From the NCBI GenBank assembly GCA_002344965.1, contig DDUU01000052.1:1-43356 (forward strand): a DNA stretch of 43,356 bases. Direction: 5' to 3'. Made by a program: the position numbers and the translations under genes. The notes under the pieces were generated by a model. The model worked only from the letters and a program-made list of their open reading frames with translations. It did no database searches and was not told the origin of the DNA. Positions 1-8,782 of this stretch are shown one piece after another. Within the stretch, counting starts at the first letter, position 1. Each line of letters opens with the position of its first letter. The DNA comes from Candidatus Tepidiaquacellales bacterium UBA2330 (GTDB lineage: Bacteria; Bacteroidota; Ignavibacteria; Tepidaquicellales; Tepidaquicellaceae).

Positions 1-84
1 CTTTTTAATATGAGTAAACTGGATGTTTTGAATAAAATTTAAATGAACGGAGTTTAAAAATTTATTAAGTTATAAATAAAAAAC

Positions 85-1920
85 ATGAGCAAAAGCAGGA
101 TGCCGCTGATACCGGCTCTCATTTTCCTGAATATTCTGATCACGAATTATGCAGTATGTCAGCCGTTTGAAAAGATCAATTTAAGTTTTCCTGGTCTCTC
201 TCACAGCAAAATAAACTGGATCGACCTGAATAATGACAGGTTACTTGATGTTTTTATTTCAGGTGTTGATGATTCTGTAACTGCAAAATCTCAGGTGTAT
301 ATTAATCACGGGGGAGGGAATTTTGTTTTAATAAATTCCGGCTTACCGAATATAACAAATGCATCAATAGCATGGGCTGACTTTGATAAAGACGGTGATC
401 TTGATCTGTTGGTATCAGCTTATTCATCCGGGCATAACGGAATTATAACAAGGATCTATGAAAATTTGCTGCCTGCGAGTTTTGCAGAACGTGACTTCGG
501 ATTTGCAGATCTTCATTCGGGTTCGGTAAAATGGATTGATTACAATAACGATTCTCATCCTGATGTGTTTATTACGGGACTTGATTCGGGCGGCTCTCCG
601 CAGCTCAAACTTTATAAAAATACCGGAAATTCGTTTTCCGAAATTCAGACCGGACTTCCTTCAGTGTATTTCTCTTCATGTGAATTTTATGATTTTGACA
701 AAGACGGCGACGCTGATCTATTGATCTCAGGTCAGACTAATGAAAATAAGAATTCTTATCTAACGGAAATTTTTATTAATGATAACAGTTCATTCACTGA
801 ATCCGGCATTGAACTTCCGCCAATGTCAAAAAGCTCATCTGCGTGGGGTGATTTTGATTCGGACGGTTACGGAGATATTGTGATGCAGGGAGAAATGTTT
901 AACAGCTCAACCGGAAATACAGAATTCACAACTGCGATATTCCGTAACAACGGGGACAATACTTTTTCAAAACACGCATCCGGTCTTCCCGGTCTCTCTT
1001 CCGGAAATATTCTGTGGGCGGATTTTGACAATGACGGTTTTCTTGATATACTTGCTGTAGGTAATCATTCGGGAAATGCAACCGGTATTGCAGGAGTTTA
1101 CAGAAATAACAACGGAAATTTTACTGAAGTGAAAACGGTTCATCCGGATTTAACATACGGTCAGGTCTCAATCGGGGATTTTGACAATGATTTCAGGATC
1201 GATATTCTTCTCACAGGACACAATCCTTCCACTAAGAAAAACATTACATACGTTTACAGAAATTTAACTTCTGTTATAAATGAAGCTCCGGTCGAGCCGA
1301 AAGGTCTTACTACAACATTTGACAACGCTGTTATTCACTTTAACTGGCTTGAAGGAACCGACAGCAGCACGCCGTCAGCAGGACTTTCATATAACTTAAG
1401 GATCGGCACTTTTCCCGGAGGCGATGATATTTTGTCACCGGCGGGATCAGGTGTGAACGGCTTCAGCCGTTTACCGGGAACAGGTAACACCGGCACTGGG
1501 AGATCCTGGCATATCGAAGGATTGGAACCGGGCTTGTATTACTGGAGTGTTCAGACGGTTGACAATACTTTTAATACATCAGAGTTTACAGCCGATAATA
1601 CTTTCACATTTCAAAATCCTCTGCCCGGCAGCGGTAATCCCTCAACCGGAAATACTAACGGTTACATTCTTATGCAGAATTTTCCAAATCCGTTTAACCC
1701 CTTTACCAATATAAAATATGAGATTCCGAATGAAGCTGTAGTTATAATAAAGATATTTGATACAAACGGAAGACTAATTGATACTCCTGTGAATGAATAT
1801 AAACAAGCGGGCAGTTACAGTTTTATTTTCAGCGGTGAAAATTTATCATCAGGTATTTATTATTATAAGATCGAAGCCGCCGGCTTTTCACTTACAAAAA
1901 AAATGGTACTGCTAAGGTAA
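85..1920 (+). CDS. T9SS-exported FG-GAP/VCBS repeat protein with C-terminal sorting domain
   Basis: This 611-residue protein is probably exported and displayed on or released from the cell surface. An N-terminal signal peptide (about residues 1-25, ending near AVCQ) is followed by about seven FG-GAP/VCBS-like repeats, each with a calcium-loop core such as DFDKDGDLD or DFDNDGFLD, filling roughly residues 40-390. A fibronectin-like region follows (about 395-510). The last ~80 residues form a type A T9SS sorting domain: NFPNPFNPFTNIKYEI, then a beta-rich segment ending in KKMVLLR. The FG-GAP repeats suggest a beta-propeller adhesion or carbohydrate-binding role, but no substrate can be named. 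It is the first gene in the window; the ATG is preceded by an A-rich leader without a clear Shine-Dalgarno. The identification of the architecture is secure; the biological role is open. Confidence 0.88.
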   Translation: MSKSRMPLIPALIFLNILITNYAVCQPFEKINLSFPGLSHSKINWIDLNNDRLLDVFISGVDDSVTAKSQVYINHGGGNFVLINSGLPNITNASIAWADFDKDGDLDLLVSAYSSGHNGIITRIYENLLPASFAERDFGFADLHSGSVKWIDYNNDSHPDVFITGLDSGGSPQLKLYKNTGNSFSEIQTGLPSVYFSSCEFYDFDKDGDADLLISGQTNENKNSYLTEIFINDNSSFTESGIELPPMSKSSSAWGDFDSDGYGDIVMQGEMFNSSTGNTEFTTAIFRNNGDNTFSKHASGLPGLSSGNILWADFDNDGFLDILAVGNHSGNATGIAGVYRNNNGNFTEVKTVHPDLTYGQVSIGDFDNDFRIDILLTGHNPSTKKNITYVYRNLTSVINEAPVEPKGLTTTFDNAVIHFNWLEGTDSSTPSAGLSYNLRIGTFPGGDDILSPAGSGVNGFSRLPGTGNTGTGRSWHIEGLEPGLYYWSVQTVDNTFNTSEFTADNTFTFQNPLPGSGNPSTGNTNGYILMQNFPNPFNPFTNIKYEIPNEAVVIIKIFDTNGRLIDTPVNEYKQAGSYSFIFSGENLSSGIYYYKIEAAGFSLTKKMVLLR

Positions 1921-1936
1921 TCCCGCTCCGTACTGC

Positions 1937-1991
1937 TGAGTCACCCGCAATGATTTATTCAAATTCATAATGAATTTACGGCGGGAACTCA
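1937..1991. repeat. REP-like imperfect palindrome downstream of the T9SS gene
   Basis: Outer arms TGAGTCACCCGC (1937-1948) and GCGGGAACTCA (1981-1991) are inverted relative to each other with a small mismatch. They enclose a perfect inner inverted repeat AAATTCAT-A-ATGAATTT (1961-1977). The 12-mer TGAGTCACCCGC recurs at 43343-43354, just after the last gene. There is no T-run, so it is not an obvious intrinsic terminator. It may be a dispersed intergenic repeat; one shared 12-mer alone is weak evidence. Confidence 0.45.
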
Positions 1992-2106
1992 TCTCCGCAT
2001 TTACTTTCTCAACAATATAAAAATATAAACAGGATATTTAAAAAACTTTTGTTAAGTTTGTATAAGTTTATTCTAAATATAAATATTGTTATACTCTGTT
2101 TAATAT

Positions 2107-2135
2107 TTTGAATTGTCTTTATACTTTGAATTGTC
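2107..2135 (+). promoter_or_regulatory. 11-bp direct repeat upstream of the EamA transporter
   Basis: TTTGAATTGTC occurs twice (2107-2117 and 2125-2135) with an 18-bp period, ending 15 bases before the TTG start at 2151. It could be an operator or part of a Bacteroidota-type promoter, since both copies carry TTTG. No regulator can be assigned. Confidence 0.35.
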
Positions 2136-2150
2136 ACATAAAATATTCTC

Positions 2151-3062
2151 TTGAACAAATATCTCACATATATTCTTCTTGCTCTCGGTATGTCAATTTA
2201 CGGCAGCGGTACGCCTGTCAGTAAAATTGTTACCGAAGCTTTTCCTGTCTATACAGGTTCGGGTTTTCGGATGCTGTTTGCTTCTTTAGCTCTTTTACCT
2301 TTTATTATAAAATACAGGAACGATCTGAAGAATTTCTCAAAGAAAGATTTTCTTAAAATAAGTCTGATGGGATTTTTGTCAATGTTTTTATTTACAATAT
2401 TCATGATGTACGGTATGAAATATATTACAGGCGTAACAGGAAGTATAATAATGGGAACTTCTCCCGCCGTGACAGCTATTGGATCACTTATTTTTCTCAA
2501 AGAGAAAATGAATCTCAGGAAATGGACTGCAATTATACTTGCAGTAGCAGGAATTATCATAGTAAACTTCGGAGGTTCAATGGCAATGGGTCCGCATTCT
2601 TCAGCAGGAATGATGCTGACAGGCAGCGTTCTTGTATTTTTGGCCGTCTGCTTCGGCGCAGCTTATACAATCATAGGTAAATCCGAAATGGATCACATAA
2701 AGCCGATGCTGATTGTCAGTATATCTGTTTTAATTTCGCTTATACTTTTTATTCCATTTACAATATCTGAGATGCGGGATTTTAATTTCTCTGCAGTAGA
2801 GACTTCTCAATGGATAGCGCTTATCTGGTGGGGAGCAGGTTCCGTGGCGCTCGGATTATCACTATGGAATTTCGGTCTGGAGAATGTTACCGGAGTAACT
2901 GCAGCCGGCTTTATGGGATTTATGTCTGTAAGCTCTCTCATACTTTCCTATATTATACTTGATGAAAAATTTTACTGGCATCAGCTGATAGGATTTATTG
3001 TCGTCTTCATCAGTCTCATACTCCTTACATGGTCGCCGAAGGGCAAAGAGATGAATATGTAA
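2151..3062 (+). CDS. EamA/DMT-superfamily transporter
   Basis: A 303-residue integral membrane protein with about ten hydrophobic helices arranged as two EamA halves, the usual length for drug/metabolite transporter permeases. The first half contains the SKIVTEAFPVYTGSGFRM region and the typical GTSPAVTAIGSLIFLKEK segment; the second ends with SVSSLILSYIILDEKFYWHQ, where the conserved acidic-lysine (LDEK/LKEK) loop precedes the last helices. Substrate cannot be read from sequence; amino acids, metabolites or drugs are all possible. It starts with TTG, with no in-frame ATG upstream in a plausible place. It stands alone, with a paired 11-bp repeat just upstream. Confidence 0.85.
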   Translation: MNKYLTYILLALGMSIYGSGTPVSKIVTEAFPVYTGSGFRMLFASLALLPFIIKYRNDLKNFSKKDFLKISLMGFLSMFLFTIFMMYGMKYITGVTGSIIMGTSPAVTAIGSLIFLKEKMNLRKWTAIILAVAGIIIVNFGGSMAMGPHSSAGMMLTGSVLVFLAVCFGAAYTIIGKSEMDHIKPMLIVSISVLISLILFIPFTISEMRDFNFSAVETSQWIALIWWGAGSVALGLSLWNFGLENVTGVTAAGFMGFMSVSSLILSYIILDEKFYWHQLIGFIVVFISLILLTWSPKGKEMNM

Positions 3063-3197
3063 ACCCGATCTGTATTAATTTATTCATAAATGATAATTGT
3101 AATTTCCTTTATTATGAAAAATTTTACGCCTGAACAGAAAATGCGGATTCTTAAAATGTATAAGACGTAATCTTCCGAAGAAACAATTTAAATTCCA

Positions 3198-3908
3198 TTG
3201 GCAAAAACATTTTTACAGGCGGAGTGGAGAAAGCTGGCGATAGCCAACTATTCGGTTGAGAGAAAATTACTGAATAAATATTTACCACGGGGCACTGAGC
3301 TTGATCTTTGGAACGGGATCTGTTACGTTAGTTTAGTCGGGTTTATGTTTCTGAATACAAAAGTCAAAGGCGTTAAAATTCCGTTTCATATAAATTTTGA
3401 AGAAGTGAATCTCAGATTCTATGTCCGGCATAAACACGGCAGCGAGTGGAGACGCGGAGTGGTATTTATAAAAGAGATAGTTTCGAGACCGGCGCTGTCT
3501 TTCGTTGCAAATGCAGTTTATAAAGAAAATTATGAGACAATGCCGATGAGCCATTCGTGGATTGCTTTGGATGATGGTCTGAGCGTGGAATACAAATGGA
3601 AAAAAGGAAGGTGGAATTCTCTGAAAGTTATCACAGGAAATGAATCTGAATTAGTAAAGGAAAACAGCGAAGAAGAATTTATTACGGAACACTACTGGGG
3701 ATATACAAAGGTGTCTGAAGAAAAAACTTCAGAGTACGGAGTGGAGCATCCCGGGTGGGAAGTTTATAAGACAAAAGATTATTATATCGACGTTGACTTC
3801 GGAAACATTTACGGAAAGGAATTTAAATTTCTGTCATCACAGAAACCGGTGTCGGTTTTTTTAGCTGAGGGTTCGGAGATAAAAGTTAAAAGCGGCGGTG
3901 TGATATAA
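3198..3908 (+). CDS. DUF2071 / YqjF-like protein
   Basis: A 236-residue soluble protein resembling the DUF2071 (YqjF-like) family. Visible family-like features are the N-terminal AEWRKLAIANYSV, the LPRGTELDLWNG stretch, SLVGFMF, and the NLRFYVRH / GVVFIKEIVSR strands followed by NAVYKENY. The fold of the family is acetoacetate-decarboxylase-like, but the function is not established and no catalytic assignment is made here. It begins with TTG 135 bases after the EamA gene. Probably an independent unit. Confidence 0.75.
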   Translation: MAKTFLQAEWRKLAIANYSVERKLLNKYLPRGTELDLWNGICYVSLVGFMFLNTKVKGVKIPFHINFEEVNLRFYVRHKHGSEWRRGVVFIKEIVSRPALSFVANAVYKENYETMPMSHSWIALDDGLSVEYKWKKGRWNSLKVITGNESELVKENSEEEFITEHYWGYTKVSEEKTSEYGVEHPGWEVYKTKDYYIDVDFGNIYGKEFKFLSSQKPVSVFLAEGSEIKVKSGGVI

Positions 3909-4043
3909 AATTGTAATCAGCAGGACAGAAGTAAACAGACGAGACAGATTTATAAAAATAAAATTTATATTGCTGCAAATACAAAGAGGATTATATTTCT
4001 GTCAGGAGCAGAATGAATGCAATCAGAATAAATAAACTTCACA

Positions 4044-4400
4044 ATGAAAATACTGCTTACTGTAACATCGTTGTTTGAAGGATTAACCGGTCTGGCTCTT
4101 ATAACAATGTCGTCAATGATTGTTCAGGTTTTACTCGGTTCACCGTTATCAGATCCGTCCGGTTTGATAATAGCTCGTGTGGCAGGAGCAGCATTAGTTT
4201 CTCTTGCTGTAGTTTGCTTTCTTTCGCGAAAAAGCGAAAACGCGGTTGGTCTTGTAATTGCGTTGCTGATTTACAACACGGCGGCAACCGTTTTGCTCGG
4301 ATATGCGGGATTATTTGAAAACCTGAACGGAATTGCTCTATGGCCTGCTGTAGTCGCGCATATTGTTTTGGCAGGGTGGTGTGTTAAGTCGCTTAGGTAA
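4044..4400 (+). CDS. Small four-helix membrane protein, unknown function
   Basis: 118 residues, almost entirely hydrophobic, with about four transmembrane segments (near residues 3-32, 42-62, 67-88 and 97-116) separated by short loops such as SRKSEN. I do not recognise a specific family; it looks like the many small Bacteroidota membrane proteins of DoxX-like size, but it lacks features I could use to claim that. It has its own ATG and 135 bases of upstream space. A short GTTAGTA-type triplicate begins directly after its stop. Confidence 0.65.
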   Translation: MKILLTVTSLFEGLTGLALITMSSMIVQVLLGSPLSDPSGLIIARVAGAALVSLAVVCFLSRKSENAVGLVIALLIYNTAATVLLGYAGLFENLNGIALWPAVVAHIVLAGWCVKSLR

Positions 4401-4421
4401 GTTAGTAGTTAATAGTTAGTG
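4401..4421 (+). repeat. Three tandem 7-mers (GTTAGTA-like)
   Basis: GTTAGTA, GTTAATA and GTTAGTG follow each other immediately after the stop codon of the small membrane protein. It is short and may be chance or slippage. Confidence 0.5.
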
Positions 4422-4555
4422 GTTTGTTGATGATAATAATTTATCAATACCTGTAAAAATTCATATCAGAAAAGAACCATAAACTTTATTCTGAATTAAT
4501 ATAAGCCATGAACGGCTGACAATTTAGGTGCAGACAACATCAGATAAATAATTTT

Positions 4556-5275
4556 ATGGCAACATTAATATTCGGTGCAAGCGGAGAAACGGGAAAATTA
4601 CTGACGGAACAATTGTTAGCGTCCGGCCGGAAGGTAAAAATAATTGTCAGACCGGTAAGCAATATTCCTGAAAACTGGTCGCGTAATGAAAATTTAACAA
4701 TCATTAAAAGAAGCATAACGGAAATCAGCTCTGATGAATTGGCAGGATACATCTCTAACTGTCAGACTGCTGCCTGCTGTCTCGGACACAATCTCACACT
4801 GAAAGGCGTATTCGGAAAACCGAAAAGACTTGTCACCGATTCGGTGAAGTTAATCTGCGAAGCGATTCAAAAAAATTCTCCTTCAGTGCCTGTCAGGTTT
4901 GTTCTGATGAATACTGCGGGCAACAGCAACAGAGATTTAAATGAGCCGGTTTCATTTGGTCAGAAAATTGTGATAGGACTGCTTAGATTATTTCTTCCGC
5001 CGCATACAGATAATGAAATGGCGGCAGATTATTTAAGAGAAAATATCGGACAGAAAAATCCCTGTATTGAGTGGGCGGTTGTACGTCCGGACAATTTAAC
5101 GAATGAAGAAAGAGTGTCTGAATATTCCATAAATAAATCACCAACCAGAAGTGCGATTTTTAATGCGGGGAAAACCAGCCGCATAAATGTTGCACATTTT
5201 ATGGCAGCATTGATAACGGACGATGAATTGTGGAAAAAGTGGAAAGGTCAGATGCCGGTAATCTATAATGTCTGA
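4556..5275 (+). CDS. NAD(P)-binding atypical SDR / NmrA-like protein
   Basis: 239 residues with an N-terminal Rossmann motif GASGETG (residues 7-13) after the first beta strand, followed by LLASGRKVKIIVRP, which fits NADP(H)-preferring atypical short-chain dehydrogenases. The middle carries LMNTAGNSNRD and a later EWAVVRPDNLTNEE segment, the usual position of the substrate-domain RP motif. No canonical YxxxK catalytic pair is evident, so it may be a redox sensor (NmrA type) or an epimerase/reductase of unknown substrate. Single gene with 155 bases upstream. Confidence 0.8.
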   Translation: MATLIFGASGETGKLLTEQLLASGRKVKIIVRPVSNIPENWSRNENLTIIKRSITEISSDELAGYISNCQTAACCLGHNLTLKGVFGKPKRLVTDSVKLICEAIQKNSPSVPVRFVLMNTAGNSNRDLNEPVSFGQKIVIGLLRLFLPPHTDNEMAADYLRENIGQKNPCIEWAVVRPDNLTNEERVSEYSINKSPTRSAIFNAGKTSRINVAHFMAALITDDELWKKWKGQMPVIYNV

Positions 5276-5377
5276 AATCATTTAAAATAAAACTTCAGGC
5301 GATTGTTTTACTTAATAACAGTAGAATTGAAATTAAAATATAATAGAATTATTTTCTGCTAAATTAAACTAATCAAA

Positions 5378-5893
5378 ATGACAAACAAAGAATTTTTTAT
5401 CCGAACATGGGAAAGTGAAATGGCTCCAACCTTAAGTTCTATTAACGGACTGCCGGAGGATATGACTAAACTTAGTTACAGATGCAATGAAAAGGCAAAA
5501 AGCGCAGAAGAGCTTATCAGTCATTACTTAGGTCATGTCGAAGTGATGAACAATTCCTTAGATAACTTTATTGCCGATGAGAAAACAGCTACAAAAAAGT
5601 TTGACAGCAGGGAAGATGCTGCGCAGTATTTTGAAAAGAATGCTAAAGAATTAATTGAAAAGTTAAAATCCATTGATGATAAAACATGGGATGAACAGAT
5701 AATTTCATTCCGTCTGGACGGCAAGGAGTTATTTGCTTTTCCGATGGGCGATACTTTCTGGATGTTTATGTTTGACATTATTCATCACCGCGGTCAGTTA
5801 AGCACTTATTACAGAACTATGGGAGTCAGAAATCCTCAGATATACGGACCGACTGCTGAAGATATGGAAGCTATGGCGGCAGGGAAAAAGTAA
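5378..5893 (+). CDS. DinB-like metal-binding four-helix protein
   Basis: 171 residues with the DinB/YfiT-type layout. An N-terminal helix is followed by ELISHYLGHVEVM (histidines 49 and 53) and a C-terminal FDIIHHRGQLSTYYRTMG motif (histidines 136 and 137), the usual metal-ligand positions of the superfamily. Family members include thiol-dependent transferases and stress-response proteins. The specific reaction is not predictable. It ends with the family-like GVRNPQIYGPT segment and is flanked by unrelated small genes on the same strand. Confidence 0.82.
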   Translation: MTNKEFFIRTWESEMAPTLSSINGLPEDMTKLSYRCNEKAKSAEELISHYLGHVEVMNNSLDNFIADEKTATKKFDSREDAAQYFEKNAKELIEKLKSIDDKTWDEQIISFRLDGKELFAFPMGDTFWMFMFDIIHHRGQLSTYYRTMGVRNPQIYGPTAEDMEAMAAGKK

Positions 5894-5997
5894 ATTATTT
5901 ATCTTCAGTTACAGATTAATCAATTCAGTTCCTTTTATTTTTTCGCAATCATTATAGTGAACAATAAATGACAATTTATTTCTAAGAATTAATTTTC

Positions 5998-6330
5998 ATG
6001 AAAGCAACCATTACATACATTGAGCTTAAAAGTCCTTTAAAATTTTTTGCGCTTTCAGCTTATGCTTTAAAAATCATGAAACAATTGAAAACCGATAACA
6101 TAGCTGATTTTAAAAAGAAAGGATTCTGGGTTAAGCATTACACAATGAGTCTTTGGAATAATGAGCAGGATATAAAATCATTTGCAATGAACGGCGCGCA
6201 TTTAGATGCTATGAAAAAAAGCAGACTGATTGCAAAAGAAATAAGGATATTAACCATCGATGCGGAAAAACTGCCGGACTGGAAAACTGCAGAATTACTT
6301 TTAGAGAAAGCAAAGGTTTATAAATACTGA
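5998..6330 (+). CDS. Small ferredoxin-like-fold protein, DUF3291/monooxygenase-like
   Basis: 110 residues. The pattern of an N-terminal strand, a long helix (about residues 15-50), the strand-rich KKGFWVKHYTMSLWNNEQDIKSF segment and a second helix with NGAHLDAMK suggests a dimeric alpha/beta-barrel protein of the type seen in antibiotic-biosynthesis-monooxygenase-like and DUF3291-like families. No cofactor-binding motif is expected or seen. Function unknown. Its ATG lies 104 bases after the DinB-like gene. Confidence 0.6.
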   Translation: MKATITYIELKSPLKFFALSAYALKIMKQLKTDNIADFKKKGFWVKHYTMSLWNNEQDIKSFAMNGAHLDAMKKSRLIAKEIRILTIDAEKLPDWKTAELLLEKAKVYKY

Positions 6331-6394
6331 AGCATACCAATTGTTTATAAAATGCCGGTAAATAAACTGATTTAAGAAAACCCCCTGAAATCTT

Positions 6395-7153
6395 TTGACA
6401 TCATATCAAATTTTAAACGGTGACTGTTTAGCTGATTCATTAAGTCTGACGAGTATTAATCAGAACTTTATCATCTGCAGAGAATGTCTTGCAGACGGAA
6501 ACGTGCAATCAGAAAGCGCCGGTGAATTCCGGAAGACCAGAGCGCATTTCATTTCAGCCGCATACAATATTTCTTCTGAGGAATATTTCAGTAAAACCGT
6601 TAGTGAATTTGAAAAACTGAATCACTTGCCGGACAATTCAGAAATTTGTCTTTGGTTTGAGAACGATCTGTTTTGTCAGGTAAATATGTGGTATATAATT
6701 TCTCTTCTTATTAATCACAAAGCTCATAAAATCTTCAGAGTATTTCCTGTAACTGAAAACAATGATGACAAATGGAAAGGATTTGGAAATGCAGACGCAG
6801 ATAAATTAGAAAAGTCGTATAACTCGAAAATTCAGTTCAGTCCCGAAGACATTGATTTAGGAAAAAACTTATGGACGGCTTACCGGAACAATGACTTAAT
6901 CAAACTTAAAGAATTATCGAAAACAAAATCTCCCTGTTTTGAATATCTGGAAGAAGTATGTCAGGCGCATATTGAAAGATACCCTTCAGACAATTCTCCA
7001 GGCAGACCGGAGAAAGTTTTAAAAGAAATTATTAATGGCTCTTCCGGAGAATTTGAAACAGTATTTTCTGAATTTACAAAAAGAGAAGGAATTTACGGTT
7101 TTGGAGATTTACAGATAAGAAATATATATGACAAACTAATTGGAAAAAACTGA
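6395..7153 (+). CDS. DUF1835-like protein
   Basis: 252 residues. The N-terminus (YQILNGDCLADSL, then FIICRECLADGNV) and the middle segment LPDNSEICLWFENDLFCQVNMWYII match the pattern of DUF1835-containing proteins, in which a GD near the start and a later WF-HD/ND pair are conserved. The function of the family is not established to my knowledge. It starts with TTG and is followed by a hairpin terminator shared with nrfA on the opposite strand. Confidence 0.72.
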   Translation: MTSYQILNGDCLADSLSLTSINQNFIICRECLADGNVQSESAGEFRKTRAHFISAAYNISSEEYFSKTVSEFEKLNHLPDNSEICLWFENDLFCQVNMWYIISLLINHKAHKIFRVFPVTENNDDKWKGFGNADADKLEKSYNSKIQFSPEDIDLGKNLWTAYRNNDLIKLKELSKTKSPCFEYLEEVCQAHIERYPSDNSPGRPEKVLKEIINGSSGEFETVFSEFTKREGIYGFGDLQIRNIYDKLIGKN

Positions 7154-7189
7154 GAGTTCTTTTGCCGCAATAACTTCTTGATTTACTTC

Positions 7190-7217
7190 TTGTTCCCAAT
7201 CTCCCGACCGGGAACAA
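7190..7217. terminator. Hairpin between convergent DUF1835-like gene and nrfA
   Basis: TTGTTCCC (7190-7197) pairs perfectly with GGGAACAA (7210-7217) around a 12-base loop, followed by an A-rich run on the plus strand. It lies between two convergent genes, so it could end transcripts from either side. The U-run is short, so efficiency is uncertain. Confidence 0.55.
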
Positions 7218-7297
7218 AAATGAAATTATAAAAACTAATCCTTAGAGTATTATAGAGTAATATTCTTCAAACACAATTCCTGATTTCCAATTCCTGA

Positions 7298-8782
7298 TTA
7301 TTTATACATCTCATCCAGCTTCCCGTGTCTCTCTTCAGCTTCTTTGTCCCACGCCGGTACAACTGTTTCTAAAAATTCCTTTTTCGCCTCGAGCATTTTT
7401 TCCATATCCAGTCCGATATACTTTTGTGCTTTTTCTTTTGTTGAAATATCAGGCATTGCAACCGGTAGTTTTACATTAAGTTTTGAAAGAATTTCCGCAA
7501 GCAGAACTCTCGCCTGCTCCGAGCGCTCAATAGAATTTCCCAGTAACCTCGCGCTTTCAAGCGGCGCGTGAAAACTTCCTCCGTGACTTGCGGATACAAA
7601 GTCCCATCTCCACTGCGACTGTCTTATCAGATCCAGCACAGGTTTCATCTGCTCTTCGGTCGCGCCGCTTTCCCAGGCAGTCTTAGCTTCGATGTGAGCT
7701 TTTACAAGCGACCGTGCTGCAATACCCGAAAGCTCAAGTACTTTATCCTGTCTGTCAAAAACATTCTTTAATAGTGTTGACTCGGATTCCCTGTGACATA
7801 CCTGACATGAGTTTGCAATATTATTCAATGGACTTTGTATATGGTGATCGGTGAATTTAATTCCGCCTTCGGATTTGTAAGGCATATGACAGTCAGCGCA
7901 TGATACGCCTCTTTCCGAATGGATACCCATTTTGTAAAGTTCATAATCCGGATGCTGCGCTTTCAGTATCGGCGTCCTGCTGAGAGTATTCACAAAATCC
8001 ACATGCTTAATGCTGTCATAATAATTTTCCATATCTTCCGCGGTCAGTCCGTCATCCCACGGAAATGTCAGATACTTTTCCTCTTTACCTTTGAAGTAAT
8101 ATTCCACATGACACTGCGCGCACACAAGCGATCTCATTTCCTGATGTGTGGACTGCATAATGTCCTTACCCTGTCTGCTGAATGCTTCCACAAGCGCAGG
8201 TCTTGTGATGCGCAGATTCATAGACTGCGGATCGTGACAGTCCTGACAGCCGATGGCATTCGCAATCTCGCCGCCCATTTCCTTAAACGGCTTTTTATAA
8301 AATTCTCCCGCTCCCATTATATCCATCACGCGCGGGACATCTGTGCTCTTGCATGAATAACAGGTAGCCGGCTGAGGCACATCAGTTCGCAGAGTATTTC
8401 TTAAATCCTTAATTGCGTAATAGTGACCTCTTCCCTGATTATAATCTCTTGAAAATGCGTAACCCGCCCAGAGTATAATCATCTCCGGATATTTTTCCAG
8501 CATGTCAATTTTCTTCGCACCGCCGTGTTTGCTCATAAAAGAAGTATCAAGCGTGGAGATATATGTTTCATATTCCCGCGGATAGTTTTCTCCCCACTTC
8601 TCATTCCTCGGCTCCCATTCTGCGAGAGGTTTAACTTTCTGAAGTATAAGATTCGCTTCGCTTCTTCTTTCTATAATTGAACTTCCGAGAAGTCCGATCA
8701 GAAATACTATAACTATTGTCAGAATATAGAGCAGCCAGCCGAACCATGGCTTTTCTGCTATGATGTCTTTTATTTTTCTCAT
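7298..8782 (-). CDS. nrfA: Pentaheme ammonia-forming nitrite reductase (cytochrome c552)
   Basis: Catalyses the six-electron reduction of nitrite to ammonium outside the cytoplasmic membrane. Of 494 residues, the catalytic heme site is the diagnostic CYSCK (141-145), followed by four CxxCH sites: CQDCH (179), CAQCH (221), CADCH (295) and CQVCH (326). Expected active-site residues are visible: Arg118 in RGHYY, the Tyr in CAQCHVEYYF and His277 in LKAQHPDY. A hydrophobic segment (about residues 14-34) without a clear cleavage site suggests an uncleaved N-terminal anchor or a signal peptide. It overlaps the nrfH stop by an ATGA junction, so the two are translationally coupled; NrfH delivers quinol electrons to NrfA. 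Confidence 0.97.
   Translation of the reverse strand: MRKIKDIIAEKPWFGWLLYILTIVIVFLIGLLGSSIIERRSEANLILQKVKPLAEWEPRNEKWGENYPREYETYISTLDTSFMSKHGGAKKIDMLEKYPEMIILWAGYAFSRDYNQGRGHYYAIKDLRNTLRTDVPQPATCYSCKSTDVPRVMDIMGAGEFYKKPFKEMGGEIANAIGCQDCHDPQSMNLRITRPALVEAFSRQGKDIMQSTHQEMRSLVCAQCHVEYYFKGKEEKYLTFPWDDGLTAEDMENYYDSIKHVDFVNTLSRTPILKAQHPDYELYKMGIHSERGVSCADCHMPYKSEGGIKFTDHHIQSPLNNIANSCQVCHRESESTLLKNVFDRQDKVLELSGIAARSLVKAHIEAKTAWESGATEEQMKPVLDLIRQSQWRWDFVSASHGGSFHAPLESARLLGNSIERSEQARVLLAEILSKLNVKLPVAMPDISTKEKAQKYIGLDMEKMLEAKKEFLETVVPAWDKEAEERHGKLDEMYK

Noticed and set aside
7919..8356. Plus-strand open frame of 145 codons inside nrfA
   Set aside because: It lies entirely antisense to the heme-binding region of nrfA, whose motifs are intact; no protein-like features.
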